Shown here: piece by piece, positions 6,845-8,897 of the stretch
Numbering within the stretch: the first letter of the stretch is position 1
How the letters are laid out: every line of letters starts with the position of its first letter
Source of the DNA: Vibrio madracius
GTDB lineage: Bacteria > Pseudomonadota > Gammaproteobacteria > Enterobacterales > Vibrionaceae
DNA: 8,897 nt
Direction: 5' to 3'
Assembly: GCA_000695745.1 (NCBI GenBank)
Contig: ASHK01000010.1
Coordinates: 1-8,897 of the forward strand
Notes under the pieces: model-generated
Seen by the model: the letters and a program-made list of their open reading frames with translations, nothing else
The model's database searches: none
What the model was told of the DNA's origin: nothing
Position numbers and translations under genes: made by a program

Positions 6845-8002
6845 ATGAAAGACCTAATCCAAAGCGTAGCAAACTCTTTTGAACGAGTACTTGGTTACCA
6901 ACCAACACATTTCATTCAGGCACCAGGGCGTGTAAACCTTATTGGTGAGCATACCGACTATAATGATGGTTTTGTCCTACCATGTGCTATTAACTATCAA
7001 ACCGTTGTCGCAGCCGCTAAGCGTGACGATAACCTCATTCGAGTGGTGTCTGTCGATTACCAAGACGCGACTGACGAGTTTGATATCACTCAAGAGATTA
7101 CGTTCCAACAAGATAAAATGTGGGCCAACTACATTCGTGGTGTTGTTAAGTTCTTAATGGCTCGCGGTTATCAAATTGGTGGTGCAGACATTTCTGTTTC
7201 TGGCAACGTACCACAAGGTGCTGGCCTGAGCTCTTCAGCCGCACTAGAGGTGGTCATCGGTCAAACATTTAAAACACTGTATGAGTTAGAGATTTCACAA
7301 GCGGAAATAGCGCTCAATGGTCAGCAAGCAGAAAATGAGTTTGTCGGTTGTAATTGCGGCATTATGGACCAGCTGATTTCGGCTGAGGGTCAAGCGAACC
7401 ATGCGCTACTTATTGATTGCCGCAGCCTAGAAACTCAAGCGGTTTCGATGCCAGAAGATATGGCGGTTGTCATTATCAACTCCAACAAAAAACGTGGTCT
7501 AGTTGACAGTGAATACAACACTCGCCGCGAGCAGTGTGAAGAAGCGGCGCGTATTTTTGGTGTCAAAGCGCTACGTGACGTAACTATTGAGCAGTTCAAC
7601 GCTCGAGTCTCTGAGTTGGATGAAGTGGTTGCTAAACGTGCTCGTCACGTTATCACTGAGAACGACCGTACTGTCGAAGCAGCGAAAGCACTCAGTACTG
7701 GCGATATGAAACGTTTAGGTGAACTTATGGCACAGTCTCATGCATCAATGCGTGATGACTTTGAAATCACAGTGAAAGAGATCGATACCATTGTCGATAT
7801 CGTCAAAGCGGTCATTGGTGACCAAGGCGGTGTGCGTATGACGGGTGGTGGATTTGGTGGTTGTATTGTTTCGTTGATTCCACCAACGCTAGTGGAAGCA
7901 GTCACCAATGCAATTGCAGAACAATACGAAGCTGCGACAGGTCTAAAAGAATCGATCTATGTATGCCAAGCAAAAGATGGCGCAGGGGCGGTCTCACAAT
8001 GA
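6845..8002 (+). CDS. galK: Galactokinase GalK
   Basis: GalK phosphorylates alpha-D-galactose at C1 with ATP, the committed step of the pathway, in the cytoplasm. It is a GHMP-superfamily kinase. The 385-residue protein is intact (E. coli 382). In order it shows the galactokinase signature [15 protein letters not shown] (residues 28-42, including the catalytic-site Arg29 and sugar-contacting residues), the ATP-binding loop [27 protein letters not shown] with the catalytic base Asp175, [29 protein letters not shown] [14 protein letters not shown], and GHMP motif 3 MTGGGFGGC. An upstream in-frame alternative start exists at 6782, but ATG 6845 gives the family N-terminus and has GAGAG eight bases before it. 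Its stop overlaps the galM start (ATGA). There is no frameshift here, unlike galE, galT and galM. Confidence 0.97.
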   Translation: MKDLIQSVANSFERVLGYQPTHFIQAPGRVNLIGEHTDYNDGFVLPCAINYQTVVAAAKRDDNLIRVVSVDYQDATDEFDITQEITFQQDKMWANYIRGVVKFLMARGYQIGGADISVSGNVPQGAGLSSSAALEVVIGQTFKTLYELEISQAEIALNGQQAENEFVGCNCGIMDQLISAEGQANHALLIDCRSLETQAVSMPEDMAVVIINSNKKRGLVDSEYNTRREQCEEAARIFGVKALRDVTIEQFNARVSELDEVVAKRARHVITENDRTVEAAKALSTGDMKRLGELMAQSHASMRDDFEITVKEIDTIVDIVKAVIGDQGGVRMTGGGFGGCIVSLIPPTLVEAVTNAIAEQYEAATGLKESIYVCQAKDGAGAVSQ

Positions 8003-8897
8003 TCAGTACTAATGAGCGCTTGAGCGCTATGAATGATGCTATGACAGAGGTAGCTTCATTCGATGGAGAGCCAGCTAAGGTACTACACCTTAAAAATGCC
8101 TCAGGCATGACGGCCTCTTTTATGGATATAGGAGCAACGTGGTTGAGTTGCTCACTCCCTTTGTCAGGCGAACAGCGCGAAGTGTTATTGCGTTCACCTA
8201 ATATGGCAGAACACACGCGACAAGGGGCTTATTTTGGTTCAGTGGTGGGGAGATACGCCAATCGGATTGATAAAGGGCAATTCGAGATAGGTGGCACGTC
8301 GTATCAAGTCACTTGTAACAATGGCGAAAACGCTTTGCATGGGGGTGTAGAGGGTTTTGATAAACGTCGTTGGCGTATTGACTCGCACACTGAATCAACT
8401 CTTGTACTGTCACTGCAATCTGAAGATGGTGATCAGGCTTTCCGGGAACAGCAAGCGTTCGAGTTGAGTATCAGCTAACGGATGATAACGAGCTGAAGAT
8501 CACTTATCACGCGACTTGTGATAAGACAACGCCAATGAATTTGACGAATCATGCGTATTTTAATCTGGCTGGTGAGTCGAGTTCTGCGAAGAGTACGGAT
8601 CATAAACTGCAAATGTTTGCTCATAGTTATCTGCCAACTAGAGAGGATTTAATCCCTCTTGGTGAACTAAAATCGGTAGAAGGAACCAGTTTTGACTTCA
8701 CAACTATGAAGCAAATTGGCCGGGATTTTCTGAAGGAACAAGACCAAAAAACAGCGGGTGGTTACGATCACGCGTTTGTGTTTGACGCAACACTTACCGA
8801 CGGTCAGTCTGTAGTTGCGACGTTGGAATCACCAGAGCAAGACGTGGTAATGGAAGTCTTGACGACCAAACCTGCGGTTCAGTTTTATTCAGGTAAT
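7999..8897 (+). CDS. galM: Aldose 1-epimerase (galactose mutarotase) GalM, partial at right edge (one apparent frameshift)
   Basis: GalM interconverts beta- and alpha-galactose so that imported sugar suits GalK. The ATG at 7999 overlaps the galK stop in ATGA and has AGGGG ten bases upstream. A later in-frame ATG at 8029 is possible but less likely. Hallmarks are [38 protein letters not shown] (catalytic-region His114) and [14 protein letters not shown] (His185), then [10 protein letters not shown] and VQFYSGN at the edge. The frame breaks beside G8436-G8437. Adding one G gives [22 protein letters not shown], aligning residue for residue with E. coli GFPG...VQYRLTDDN, and the frame then stays open to 8897. 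About 300 of an expected 345 or so residues are present; the catalytic Glu lies beyond the window. Confidence 0.93.

Overview
The window holds a complete galactose uptake and Leloir-pathway cluster from a gammaproteobacterium, most likely a Vibrio. That assignment is an inference. It rests on protein sequences close to, but clearly distinct from, the E. coli Mgl/Gal proteins as I remember them, on AT-rich intergenic DNA, and on the continuous mglBAC-galETKM order. No database search was possible.

Layout. Positions 1-269 (minus strand) carry the N-terminal end of a MATE-family membrane transporter that runs off the left edge. Positions 270-711 are a divergent control region with a likely CRP-dependent mgl promoter and two GalR/LacI-type operator-like sites. 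Then come mglB (712-1685, periplasmic binding protein), mglA (1820-3326, double ATPase) and mglC (3337-4344, permease), closed by a strong intrinsic terminator at 4349-4379. A second control region (4380-4647) has a perfect GalR-type palindrome, a CRP-like site and a -10 element, spaced almost as at the E. coli gal promoter. galE (4648-5666), galT (5719-6767), galK (6845-8002) and galM (7999 to the right edge) follow.

How it works together. MglBAC imports galactose (and probably methyl-galactosides) using ATP. GalM interconverts the anomers, GalK phosphorylates alpha-galactose, GalT swaps galactose-1-phosphate with UDP-glucose, and GalE recycles UDP-galactose to UDP-glucose. GalR/GalS-like repression and cAMP-CRP activation can be read in both control regions.

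Main oddity. Five of the seven sugar genes (mglB, mglA, galE, galT, galM) are frameshifted as written: nine lesions in all. Each can be repaired by adding back a single base to a short run of the same base (six G, two C, one T), and each repair restores the expected family sequence. A tenth, frame-neutral anomaly in galT replaces a conserved metal-ligand histidine and also looks like two compensating run-length errors. mglC and galK are intact. I read this as systematic run-length undercalling in the sequence rather than decay of the pathway, and I annotate each broken gene over its full span. I found no undescribed system, mobile element, CRISPR array or RNA gene. The less ordinary material is in the regulatory and intercistronic structures.
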